Assembly: GCF_003201475.1 (NCBI RefSeq) | Contig: NZ_QJJK01000001.1 | Span: 12,501-76,500 of the forward strand | From: Chelatococcus asaccharovorans | Lineage (GTDB): Bacteria; Pseudomonadota; Alphaproteobacteria; Rhizobiales; Beijerinckiaceae | Reading direction: 5' to 3' | Length of the DNA: 64,000 bases | Shown: piece by piece, positions 34,552 to 42,540 of the stretch | Layout: every line of letters starts with the position of its first letter | How positions within the stretch are numbered: position 1 is the first letter of the stretch | Notes under the pieces: model-generated | Database searches by the model: none | Told to the model about the DNA's origin: nothing | Seen by the model: only the letters and a program-made list of their open reading frames with translations | Position numbers and translations under genes: made by a program

Positions 34552-35415
34552 ATGCCGGCGCGCAGACGCATATCCGAGCGCGACCAGCTCGAACTGTTCC
34601 GATCGCGCCCCGGCGACATGGCGACCCGCGACTCGCAGGATCTCATGGCCTATCCCTTCTTCTCCCTCGCCAAGTCGAAGCGCGTCCAGCCGATCAAATT
34701 CGAGGCCGGCGACGTCCGCATCCACGTCGAGGCTCCGACCGAGTTCGGCTTGGCCACCATCTGGGACGCCGACATCCTGATCTGGGCCGCCTCGCAGATC
34801 ATCGACGCCCGCGATCTCGGCCTGCGCACCTCGCGGCTGATGGCGACGACCCCCTATGAAATCCTGACCTTCATCGGCCGCGGTACATCCGTCCGCGACT
34901 ATCAGCGCCTCAAGGCCGCGCTCGACCGTTTGCAAGCCACCACCGTCGCCACATCGATCCGCCAGCCATCCGAGCGGCGCCGGCATCGCTTTTCCTGGAT
35001 CAACGAATGGAAGGAAAGGCTCGATCCCAAAGGCCGACCGCTCGGCATCGAGCTGATCGTGCCGGACTGGTTCTACGAAGGCATTCTCAACAACGCCCTG
35101 ATCCTGACCATCGACCGCAACTATTTCGATCTGTTCGGTGGCATCGAACGCTGGCTGTACCGGCTGGTGCGCAAGCATGGCGGCCGCCAGCCCGGCGGCT
35201 GGAGCTTCGATTTTCATCATCTCCATGCCAAGTCGGGCAGCCTCTCGCGCTTCTCGAACTTCGCCTGCGATTTGCGCGACATCGTGCGCCGCCAGCCCTT
35301 GCCTGGCTATCGGCTGCGCATCGACCGGCTCGACAACGGCCGCGAACTGCTCGTCTTCGCGCCGGCCACACCGCTTCTGTCCGCTCGTTCAAGGGAGGCT
35401 GTGGAAAGGCTGTGA
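34552..35415 (+). CDS. repA: Plasmid replication initiator RepA (RPA family)
   Basis: A 287-residue replication initiator of the RPA/RepA family: DSQDLMAYPFFSLAKSKRVQ near 27-46, TPYEILTFIGRGTSVRDYQR near 101-120, and RKHGGRQPGGWSFDFHHLH near 208. Such proteins bind iterons next to their own gene and open the origin. Three iterons follow within 70 bases of the stop. Its presence means the element can replicate as a plasmid, at least after excision. Confidence 0.92.
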   Translation: MPARRRISERDQLELFRSRPGDMATRDSQDLMAYPFFSLAKSKRVQPIKFEAGDVRIHVEAPTEFGLATIWDADILIWAASQIIDARDLGLRTSRLMATTPYEILTFIGRGTSVRDYQRLKAALDRLQATTVATSIRQPSERRRHRFSWINEWKERLDPKGRPLGIELIVPDWFYEGILNNALILTIDRNYFDLFGGIERWLYRLVRKHGGRQPGGWSFDFHHLHAKSGSLSRFSNFACDLRDIVRRQPLPGYRLRIDRLDNGRELLVFAPATPLLSARSREAVERL

Positions 35416-35752
35416 ATAGTCTCGTGCTATCGAAGGCGTTCGGACTCGTGCTATCGGGGGCACGGCACTCGTGCCATCAAAGGCGCAAATGCGCGTTAAG
35501 CAATTGTGGCGCTTTGCAAAAGCCACCCCCTAACTTATCTAATATGGAATCTAACTTTCTTTATTTATCTAGCGACGATGTTGATAATTACGACAAATTT
35601 AAACTGACAACGTACGATTATATATCAAGTTATACGAATAAGTACGCTTATGAGAAATCCCATACGATCGTCGCTCAGCCTATCGCGCCAGCGCGCCCCC
35701 AAGGGCGACTAATACCCGGATATGACGCCCCTACCTGCTTGGAGGGCGCGTC
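35416..35752. other. Probable replication origin (oriV)
   Basis: Three iterons are followed by a strongly AT-rich stretch (about 35510-35660), in sharp contrast with the GC-rich surroundings. It is placed between repA and parA, the standard layout of an iteron origin. Short frames in it are not genes. Confidence 0.7.
35421..35484 (+). repeat. Three RepA iterons
   Basis: CTCGTGCTATCGAAGGC (35421), CTCGTGCTATCGGGGGC (35445) and CTCGTGCCATCAAAGGC (35468) are 17-bp direct repeats with 24- and 23-base periods, close to two helical turns, so initiator molecules would bind on one face. Confidence 0.8.
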
Positions 35753-36388
35753 ATGATCGTGGCGCTCCTCAACCAGAAGGGTGGCGTCGGCAAGACGACG
35801 CTTGCCACCCATCTCGCCGGTGAGCTGGCGGCCGCTGGCGCGCGTGTCGCCGTCGTCGACGCCGATCCGCAAGGCTCGGCGCTTGACTGGTCGCAGCGGC
35901 GCGCGGAAAGCGGCCTGCCGCGCCTGTTCGGCGTTCTCGGGCTGCCCCGCGAGACGCTGCATGCGGAAGTTCCTGACATCGCCCGCGGCGCTGATCACGT
36001 TGTCATCGACGGCCCGCCACGCGTAACCGCGCTGGCGCGTTCCTCGATCCTCGCCGCCGACCTGGTGCTGATCCCGGTCCAGCCGTCGCCCTATGACGTC
36101 TGGGCGAGTGCCGAGATCGTAGCGCTCATCGGCGAGGCGCGGCTGTTCAAGCCGCAGCTCCGCGCCGCCTTCGTCGTCAACCGCCGCATCGTCGGCACCA
36201 TCATCGGCCGCGACGTGCGCGCCGCGTTGCCGGAGGGCTTGCCCGCGCTCACCGCCGATATTGGCCAGCGCGTCATCTTCGCCGAGAGCGTCGCCACTGG
36301 CCGTCTGGCCCGCGAGTTGGAGCCCGGCGGCGCGGCCGCACAGGAGATCACCGCGCTCGCTGCCGAGATCATGGGAGGCAGCTCATGA
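35753..36388 (+). CDS. parA: ParA-family partition ATPase
   Basis: A 211-residue ParA/MinD-type ATPase. The deviant Walker A is NQKGGVGKTT (residues 7-16), DADPQGSALDW is the A' motif and VVIDGPPRV the Walker B. The short length is that of type Ib ParA proteins lacking an N-terminal DNA-binding domain. It overlaps the next gene (an RHH protein) by four bases, as in ParF-ParG systems. Confidence 0.94.
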   Translation: MIVALLNQKGGVGKTTLATHLAGELAAAGARVAVVDADPQGSALDWSQRRAESGLPRLFGVLGLPRETLHAEVPDIARGADHVVIDGPPRVTALARSSILAADLVLIPVQPSPYDVWASAEIVALIGEARLFKPQLRAAFVVNRRIVGTIIGRDVRAALPEGLPALTADIGQRVIFAESVATGRLARELEPGGAAAQEITALAAEIMGGSS

Positions 36389-36660
36389 GCGGCAAGCGCG
36401 TCACCTTCGGCGCGAAACCCGCCGCACCCACAGTCGATGCCTGGGTACAGCAGGGCAACGACGTCGAAATGGCCGTTCGGGCAACGCCGCCGGCTTCGGC
36501 AGCGAAAGCCGAGATCTTCACCGCGCGCCTTACCATCGACGTGACGCCGGAACTGCGCGGCCGCGTCAAGGTCGCCGCCTTCAAGCAAGGCGTCACCGTC
36601 GCCGAAATGATCCGCGCGCTGCTCGAAACGCGCTTTCCCGAAGGCGGAGCAGACGCATGA
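36385..36660 (+). CDS. RHH partition partner of ParA (ParG/ParB-like)
   Basis: A 91-residue protein with a flexible N-terminus (about 1-45) and a C-terminal ribbon-helix-helix: TARLTIDVTPELRGRVKVAA and GVTVAEMIRALLETRF. ParG-like proteins bind centromere and operator DNA and use the flexible arm, often with an Arg finger, to stimulate ParA. Coupled by ATGA overlaps on both sides. Confidence 0.85.
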   Translation: MSGKRVTFGAKPAAPTVDAWVQQGNDVEMAVRATPPASAAKAEIFTARLTIDVTPELRGRVKVAAFKQGVTVAEMIRALLETRFPEGGADA

Positions 36661-37127
36661 CCACGCGCCGCTACACGAGCGTCCTGGTCGTCTTCGAGCG
36701 CGACCGCATCAATGTCCGGCTGCGCTTCGGCAAACCGGTGTGCGAGCGCCAGATCGATCGTCGCAGACGCCTCGCGATGTTCACTCCGGGTAGCACGTTC
36801 GCGCTATTGCGCTGGGAGGCGAACGCTTATGGCACGACCCTCTCCCATCTCGCCATCATGCGCGCGGTTGCACCGGGTGAAACGTGCTGCATGTGGCCAT
36901 ATGTGCGTCCCGGCGCGAAAATACTGCTCTTCGTCGCCGGATGGGGTCAGGTCGAGCGCGCCTTGAAGGCGGTCGACACCGTCGAAGCCCTCGGCGTCGC
37001 CCCCACTGACGCCGCGCCGGAATATTGGCAGCAGGTCCACAACAGGCTGTGGGTGCATGAGACACCGCGCGCCTATTCGCAAGAACAGCATGACGCCTGG
37101 CTCCGTCGCCGGGAGCTGTTGTCATGA
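36657..37127 (+). CDS. DUF2840 family protein
   Basis: A 156-residue member of DUF2840, a family typical of these conjugative elements, with no known function. Recognisable text is RYTSVLVVFERDRINVRLRF and CCMWPYVRPGAKILLFVAGW near 76-95. It overlaps parG-like and traF genes by four bases each, so all are one operon. Confidence 0.88.
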   Translation: MTTRRYTSVLVVFERDRINVRLRFGKPVCERQIDRRRRLAMFTPGSTFALLRWEANAYGTTLSHLAIMRAVAPGETCCMWPYVRPGAKILLFVAGWGQVERALKAVDTVEALGVAPTDAAPEYWQQVHNRLWVHETPRAYSQEQHDAWLRRRELLS

Positions 37128-37675
37128 CGGCACGTGGCCTCTTCTTGATGATGACAGCCAGCGGTGTGCTGCTGATCGCAGCACCCGTCTGGTCGGGGCA
37201 CGCGCCGCGCTTCATCTGGAATGCGTCGGCAAGTGTGCCGGTCGGCCTCTATCGCGTCGAGCCGGCAGACCGGATCGCGGTCACGGACCTTGCCATTGTC
37301 ATGCCGCCGGAACCGCTCGCCGGTTTCCTCGATGCCCGCGGCTATCTTCCGCGCGGCGTGCCGCTCTTGAAGCGCGTGCTCGCGCTCGCAGGCCAAACCG
37401 TCTGCCGTGAGGGCTTCGACATTATCGCTTACGGCTGGCGCTACGGGGCGGCTCGTGAGCGTGACAGTCGTGGCCGACCACTGCCTGTCTGGCAGGGCTG
37501 CCGCATCGTCCCGAGCGACGCCGCTTTCCTCATGAACTGGGATGCGCCGGACTCATTCGACAGTCGGTATTTTGGCCCGCTTCCCCTCTCTTCCATCGTC
37601 GGTCGCGCGGTTCCGATCTGGACCACCGACGACGACATTGATCCGGCTTCAGAGCCGGTTCCCGACGAGCCATAG
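37124..37675 (+). CDS. traF: TraF-type S26 signal peptidase
   Basis: A 183-residue inner-membrane serine peptidase of family S26 (TraF). One N-terminal membrane segment (GLFLMMTASGVLLIAAPVW) is followed by WNASASVPVGLYRV with the catalytic Ser, and PLLKRVLALAGQTVC with the catalytic Lys. TraF matures and circularises the TrbC pilin in the RP4 paradigm, matching the trbC gene encoded downstream. Confidence 0.92.
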   Translation: MTARGLFLMMTASGVLLIAAPVWSGHAPRFIWNASASVPVGLYRVEPADRIAVTDLAIVMPPEPLAGFLDARGYLPRGVPLLKRVLALAGQTVCREGFDIIAYGWRYGAARERDSRGRPLPVWQGCRIVPSDAAFLMNWDAPDSFDSRYFGPLPLSSIVGRAVPIWTTDDDIDPASEPVPDEP

Positions 37676-37708
37676 GCGGCTCGTGTCCGACCCCAGAAGG
37701 AGTGTGCC

Positions 37709-38038
37709 ATGCCGCAGATCGGGACTTTCAAGAAGACGAAGGACGGCTTCACCGGCCGTATCCGGACGCTGACGCTCGACGCCGAGCTGGTCATCAGGTC
37801 GGCTGAAAATGCGGACGCCGAAAATGCGCCGCACTATCGCATCTTCACCACCGACGATATCGAAACCGGTGCTGGTTGGAAGCGCACCGGCGAGAGAGCC
37901 GGAGACTACCTGTCGCTCGCCATAGACGATCCGTCCTTCACCCAGCCGCTCCGCGCTCACCTGTTCCAGTCGGAAATCGACAACGCGACTTGGAACCTGC
38001 TCTGGACACGCCCATCGAAGCGTGATGAGCGGACCTGA
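37709..38038 (+). CDS. DUF736 family protein (second copy)
   Basis: A 109-residue DUF736 paralogue: MPQIGTFKKTKDGFTGRIRT, HYRIFTTDDIETGAGWKRTG and DPSFTQPLRAHLF. It is clearly diverged from the copy at 30514, implying separate roles. Function unknown. Confidence 0.92.
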   Translation: MPQIGTFKKTKDGFTGRIRTLTLDAELVIRSAENADAENAPHYRIFTTDDIETGAGWKRTGERAGDYLSLAIDDPSFTQPLRAHLFQSEIDNATWNLLWTRPSKRDERT

Positions 38039-38279
38039 TGTCATGTGTGGGTCGCGCGAACTGGGATTGACCCTTATCCCTCTGATCCATGGGAAACGGG
38101 ATCATCCCTCCGACCCGATCGCTGGCCAGACAGCCACCGCGCGCAGTGAAGGCCAGGGGCGGTCGCTTTGCGGCCGGCAACGCCTCGCCCTTGACCGGAG
38201 CGAGGACGGTGGCAGGCTGTCGGCGCTCGGACAAGGAGCATGGTGCAAAACGTCGTCGCGCTCACCTCTACGGCGCGTC

Positions 38280-38987
38280 ATGCAAGCGATCATCACCTGT
38301 ACGCTGATGATGATTTCCGGCGCCGTGGCCCGAGCGGAACCTGCGTCCTCATCGCCGCCTGAGAAAGCGCCCGCGAACCATCAACTATCGGCCGATCCGT
38401 GGGCTGCACAGATCGCCGAAGCGGCACAACGTTTCGACATTCCGGAGCAGTGGATACGCTCCGTCATGGGTGTCGAAAGTGACGGCGAAACGCGCGTAGT
38501 GTCAGCGAAAGGTGCGATCGGCCTGATGCAGATCATGCCCGCCACCTGGGAGGCGATGCGCAGCCGATACGGGCTCGGCGACGATCCCTTCGATCCGTAT
38601 GACAATATCACCGCTGGTGCTGCCTATCTGCGCGAGATGTACGATCGCTACGGGGCGCCGGGATTCCTCGCCGCTTACAATGCAGGGCCGGCGCGCTATG
38701 AGGAACACAAACTCCTCGGTGTGCCGCTTCCTGATGAGACGCGTGCTTATCTCGACAAGCTCGCATCGATCATCGGCAGCCCGGTTCCGAGCCTCTTCGC
38801 GGGTTCGGAGACGCGCACAAACCGCGGTCCGGATGCACCACTGTTCGCGGTCGACGCGCGGACGAAATCCACCGTCGGTTCACTCCCCTCTCGACCATCT
38901 GCTGGCGCGCTCTTTGTGACCGTCAAGCCACGCGTCGAATACGTCGAACCAAACGACAGCGACAGCTCCGACGTGCAGCAGAGGTGA
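38280..38987 (+). CDS. Lytic transglycosylase of the conjugation system
   Basis: An SLT-type lytic transglycosylase that opens peptidoglycan so that the secretion channel can be assembled. From ATG 38280 there is a signal peptide (IITCTLMMISGAVARA). The catalytic domain has Glu in MGVESDGETR, SAKGAIGLMQIMPATWEAM, the ITAGAAYLREMYDRYG helix and LAAYNAGPARY. The frame is open back to 38022 but the upstream part lacks a signal. About 235 residues, as in VirB1-like proteins. Confidence 0.88.
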   Translation: MQAIITCTLMMISGAVARAEPASSSPPEKAPANHQLSADPWAAQIAEAAQRFDIPEQWIRSVMGVESDGETRVVSAKGAIGLMQIMPATWEAMRSRYGLGDDPFDPYDNITAGAAYLREMYDRYGAPGFLAAYNAGPARYEEHKLLGVPLPDETRAYLDKLASIIGSPVPSLFAGSETRTNRGPDAPLFAVDARTKSTVGSLPSRPSAGALFVTVKPRVEYVEPNDSDSSDVQQR

Positions 38988-39085
38988 TCCCATAGCCACG
39001 ATGAAGCACGGATGCGGAGCGCTAGGGGGCGCAGGGCAAGATAAAAGGGGACGGCACGCGCCTGTCCCGAAGTTCTTGTCTGCAC

Positions 39086-39125
39086 GTCGGTTGGGGCGGC
39101 ACGCGGCGGATGAGCCCGCGTGCCT
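39086..39125. other. Candidate oriT inverted repeat upstream of the relaxase
   Basis: GGCACGCGG (39098-39106) and CCGCGTGCC (39116-39124) are perfect 9-bp inverted copies with a nine-base spacer, 86 bases upstream of the relaxase start. A second imperfect repeat (GGGGACGG / CCTGTCCC) lies at about 39050-39067. Relaxase genes commonly lie next to their nick site, but no nick consensus could be confirmed. Confidence 0.35.
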
Positions 39126-39209
39126 ATAGAATCATCAAGCCATTGTTTATGCGTGAGCTTTCGCGTGCTTCATCGCATGGGCTTGTACAGGATTGGTGGG
39201 AGCGCCGCC

Positions 39210-41174
39210 ATGCCAGATCGTGACGACAACCGCTTCCGGCCAAGGGTCTCGCCACCAAAATCGCGTGGCCGAGCAAGGACGCCGAAGTTCACCGCACGCG
39301 TTCTTAAGGCGGTTTCCCATTCTGGGTCGATAAGCGACCGGTCGTTCCGTTCCGGGCAGGCGCGTTCCGGCGCCCGTCTCGGCCGCGGCCACGTCGCCGC
39401 GAAGTTCGCTGGTCAGTCCCTGCAAGACAGTTCTCGCCGCGTGGTCATCAAGACCCGCTTGGTCAAGCTGGAGAAGGCCGGTGCGCGCTCGACCATCACC
39501 CATCTACGCTATATCGAGCGCGACGGCGTGACCAAGGACGGCAGCAAGGCCCACGCCTATGGTCCCGGCACGGACAAGGCCGATACCACCGCTTTCGAAC
39601 AGCGCGGCCGCGAGGACCGACATCAGTTCCGCTTCATTGTCTCGCCGGAAGATGCAGTCGATCTTGGCGATCTGAAAGCCTTCACTTGCGATCTTATGGG
39701 CCGCATGGAAGCCGATCTGGGAACCAAGCTCGATTGGGTGGCGGTCGATCACTGGAACACCGACAATCCTCACACTCATATCGTACTGCGCGGTCGCCAG
39801 GATGACGGATCGGATCTGGTCATCGCCCGCGACTACATCGCCGACGGCATGCGCAACCGCGCCCGTGAACTGGCAACCGAATGGCTCGGTCCCCGCACTG
39901 AGATGGAAATCCGCAACTCCATGTTGCGCGAGGTTGAGCAGGAGCGCTGGACCCGCGTCGACCGGATGATCCAGCATGAGGCGGACGCGGGTATTGTCGA
40001 CCTGGTTAGCGAGCCGCCCGACGCCCAGGCTCGCTTCCGACGCACGGTGATGATCGGTCGGCTCCAGCGGCTCACCGAGATGGGCCTTGCCGACCGCACT
40101 GGCGGTTGCGTCTGGGCGCTTCACGACGACGCCGAAACCGCCTTGCGTGCCATGGGCGAGCGCGGCGACATCATCCGTACCATGCAGCGCGTCATGTCCG
40201 GCGAGAAGCGTGAGCTGGTCGTGCTCGACGCGATGTCATCGCAGACGCCCGTCATCGGTCGCATCGTCGACAAGGGACTGGCTGACGAACTCTATGATCG
40301 CGCCTATCTCGTTGTCGACGGGATCGATGGCCGGGCACACTATGTTCCGCTTTCGGTGAGCGCCGATCTCGAGGCCCTTCCGATCGGCGGTATCGTCGAG
40401 ACGCGCGCGGTAGTGGAACGCGGGGCGGACAGGACCATCGCCAGCCTCGCTGTTGACGGCGTCTACCGCGCCGAACAGCATCTTGCGGTGGAGCGCGCCG
40501 AAGCCAAGCCAGGATACGATCCGGAGAGCTTCGTCGCCGCACACGTCCGTCGACTCGAAGCCCTTCGCCGGGTCGGGATCGTCGACCGTATGGACGAAGG
40601 CGTCTGGCGCGTGCCGGCCGACCTCGCCGAGCGCGGTAAAGCTCATGATGCCCGCGGCCTTGGTGGTGTCGATGTCGAGCTTCGATCACATCTGCCGCTT
40701 GATCGACAGACGCGCGCGATTGGTGCGACTTGGCTCGATCGGCAGCGCTTTGGCGACACCTCCGCACTCGCGCAGACCGGATTCGGCGCCAGCGTTCGAG
40801 AGGCCATGCGCGAGCGGGAGAACTTCCTCGTCGATCAGGGCCTGGCCGAGCGGCGTGGGCAGCGTGTGTTGCTCGTCCGGAATCTGCTCGCCACGCTGCG
40901 CGATCGGGAAGTCGAAACCGCTGCCAGAAAGATCGTAGAGGAGACCGGCCTGCATCATCGTGCCGTGCGCGACGGAGAACACGTCGGTGGCATCTATCGC
41001 CGCTCCGTCATGCTCGCCAGTGGTCGCTTTGCGATGCTGGACGACGGCGTGGGATTCAGCCTCGTGCCGTGGCGTCCGGTGCTGGAAAAGCGCCTTGGCC
41101 AGACGGTCGCTGGGGTTGTTCGTGGCAATAGCGTCTCGTGGGAATTCGGGCGGCACAAGGGTCTGGGAATTTGA
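39210..41174 (+). CDS. VirD2-like relaxase (DUF3363)
   Basis: A 654-residue relaxase that nicks oriT and pilots the DNA strand. N-terminal relaxase motifs are THLRYIERDG with candidate catalytic Tyr101, and the metal-binding His181 with His188-x-His190 (NPHTHIVLRG). The rest corresponds to DUF3363, the C-terminal part common in alphaproteobacterial relaxases (RlxS-type). ATG 39210 follows GGTGGGAG; the N-terminus is arginine-rich, as expected for a DNA-binding or secretion signal. Its coupling protein TraG is encoded downstream. Confidence 0.92.
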   Translation: MPDRDDNRFRPRVSPPKSRGRARTPKFTARVLKAVSHSGSISDRSFRSGQARSGARLGRGHVAAKFAGQSLQDSSRRVVIKTRLVKLEKAGARSTITHLRYIERDGVTKDGSKAHAYGPGTDKADTTAFEQRGREDRHQFRFIVSPEDAVDLGDLKAFTCDLMGRMEADLGTKLDWVAVDHWNTDNPHTHIVLRGRQDDGSDLVIARDYIADGMRNRARELATEWLGPRTEMEIRNSMLREVEQERWTRVDRMIQHEADAGIVDLVSEPPDAQARFRRTVMIGRLQRLTEMGLADRTGGCVWALHDDAETALRAMGERGDIIRTMQRVMSGEKRELVVLDAMSSQTPVIGRIVDKGLADELYDRAYLVVDGIDGRAHYVPLSVSADLEALPIGGIVETRAVVERGADRTIASLAVDGVYRAEQHLAVERAEAKPGYDPESFVAAHVRRLEALRRVGIVDRMDEGVWRVPADLAERGKAHDARGLGGVDVELRSHLPLDRQTRAIGATWLDRQRFGDTSALAQTGFGASVREAMRERENFLVDQGLAERRGQRVLLVRNLLATLRDREVETAARKIVEETGLHHRAVRDGEHVGGIYRRSVMLASGRFAMLDDGVGFSLVPWRPVLEKRLGQTVAGVVRGNSVSWEFGRHKGLGI

Positions 41175-41350
41175 CGTCAACCTTGACGCCGAGCCACGCG
41201 ATGACCATCTTCGACGTGGGCTTGCCACCTTCGACCTTTCGCCGGGTCAGACGGCCTAAATATTGATCCTCATGCCACCTCTCATCGATCCTTGCGGATT
41301 GGGCTGGCTGCGTAATCGGCGAACTGCTCGAGCCCGCAACCGAGGACTTG

Positions 41351-42025
41351 ATGATGAGATTGGAAATCACCGCAAACGATGTCGAGGACATGAAGGCAGA
41401 GCTGCGTGCGACTCTGCCGGAGGTGAAATCGTCGCATAGGATCGAGGCTCTTGCTCGGGGCCTCGGGTGGAACACCAATGCCGCCATGAGGGCGAGCCTC
41501 GCGAATGGCTCAGCCGAGGTTTCCACCAACGAAGGAGCCTTCTTGGGCTATCTCCAGGAGCACGGTTTCGATTCCGAACCTGGACGGCTCGCACGCACTT
41601 TGGCCAAGGTCGGCATTCGCCGTGCGATGGCGCAGGAACCGTTCCTCACTCAATTCGGCTACAATGTTTATCGCGGCCGCTCAAAGACCCCTGAGGAGCG
41701 CCGGGCCGAGTTCCTGGCAGACCGAGCGTCAATGCTGGGCGATCACGCCGCCGATGAATTCATCCAAGCATGCCGCTTTCTATCGCAGTTCAGCAAACGT
41801 AAGACGATCAACCGCAAATCTTCTAGCTATGGTCTGAAACATCAGGCTGAGCGTTTCGGGGATTCACGGCATTCGCGTGGTTATGTCGCGAATGGAATGC
41901 TGATCGCAGCCGCCTTAGCCCTTGGCTTCAAAGTCCAGCAGATCGATCCCGATTCTCCAAATGCATGGTTCAATATCAGCTCCAAGATGACGAACGACGG
42001 AGCAAAGCTGGCGTTGGCTGCCTAG
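41351..42025 (+). CDS. Hypothetical protein between relaxase and traG
   Basis: A 224-residue protein of unknown family. The first part is helical (RLEITANDVEDMKAELRATL); later there is QFGYNVYRGRSKTPEERRAE and a hydrophobic helix near the C-terminus (VANGMLIAAALALGFKV). Base composition is somewhat lower in GC than its neighbours, suggesting later acquisition. No signal peptide. Confidence 0.6.
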   Translation: MMRLEITANDVEDMKAELRATLPEVKSSHRIEALARGLGWNTNAAMRASLANGSAEVSTNEGAFLGYLQEHGFDSEPGRLARTLAKVGIRRAMAQEPFLTQFGYNVYRGRSKTPEERRAEFLADRASMLGDHAADEFIQACRFLSQFSKRKTINRKSSSYGLKHQAERFGDSRHSRGYVANGMLIAAALALGFKVQQIDPDSPNAWFNISSKMTNDGAKLALAA

Positions 42026-42540
42026 CCAAGCGTGCGATTGAGCACAGCTCAATTTTATCGTCATTGGCGCTTTCAATTTTTATTGAAAGCGCCAATGACG
42101 TCGATCAGAAGCGCGGGGCCGTGATCGATCGGATGAGTCAATGCGACGTCGGGAATGTCGACACGGCCTCTAAGCTAAGCGGTGTACATCCCCGCTTGCG
42201 CCACCTATTTTGGTGCGCCGCACCAATCGCTATCGGAGCAGAATCCTTCCGCACATACTAGAAGTAGAATGCAGGTACTGTATTGCATGGCTGTATGCTG
42301 TTTGGCTCTGACGCACCTTGGTGCATAAGATATTTCTGATTGTTTACGTGACTCATTGCCGCAATACTAAATTTCCGCCAGTAGTAAGAAATGGTAAGGA
42401 GTGGGGCCGGATCGTACTTAGATCATAGTTGCTGCTGTCGCGCGCAAGAATGGTCTTTGACTTAACCCCTTCAAGCAACAAGCCTTATGCCTTGTCGGCC
42501 GTTCGCACGGCCGAAAACTGCGGCTTTTGCAGGAGCGGGA
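42026..42540. other. Intergenic region upstream of traG
   Basis: 515 bases with lower GC, without a supported gene. It carries the 19-bp hairpin at 42059-42100 and must contain the promoter of the traG-trb operon, probably in the AT-rich section 42240-42400. Confidence 0.5.
42059..42100. repeat. Perfect 19-bp hairpin with TTTT loop
   Basis: CGTCATTGGCGCTTTCAAT (42059-42077) and its exact complement ATTGAAAGCGCCAATGACG (42082-42100) flank TTTT. It is too long and lacks a T run for an ordinary terminator. Confidence 0.85.

Noticed and set aside
35540-35752. Small protein-coding gene in the AT-rich region after repA
   Set aside because: The frame has origin-like AT-rich composition and no ribosome-binding site.
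42026-42300. Small gene between the hypothetical protein and traG
   Set aside because: The open frame spans the 19-bp hairpin and lacks a start with a ribosome-binding site.
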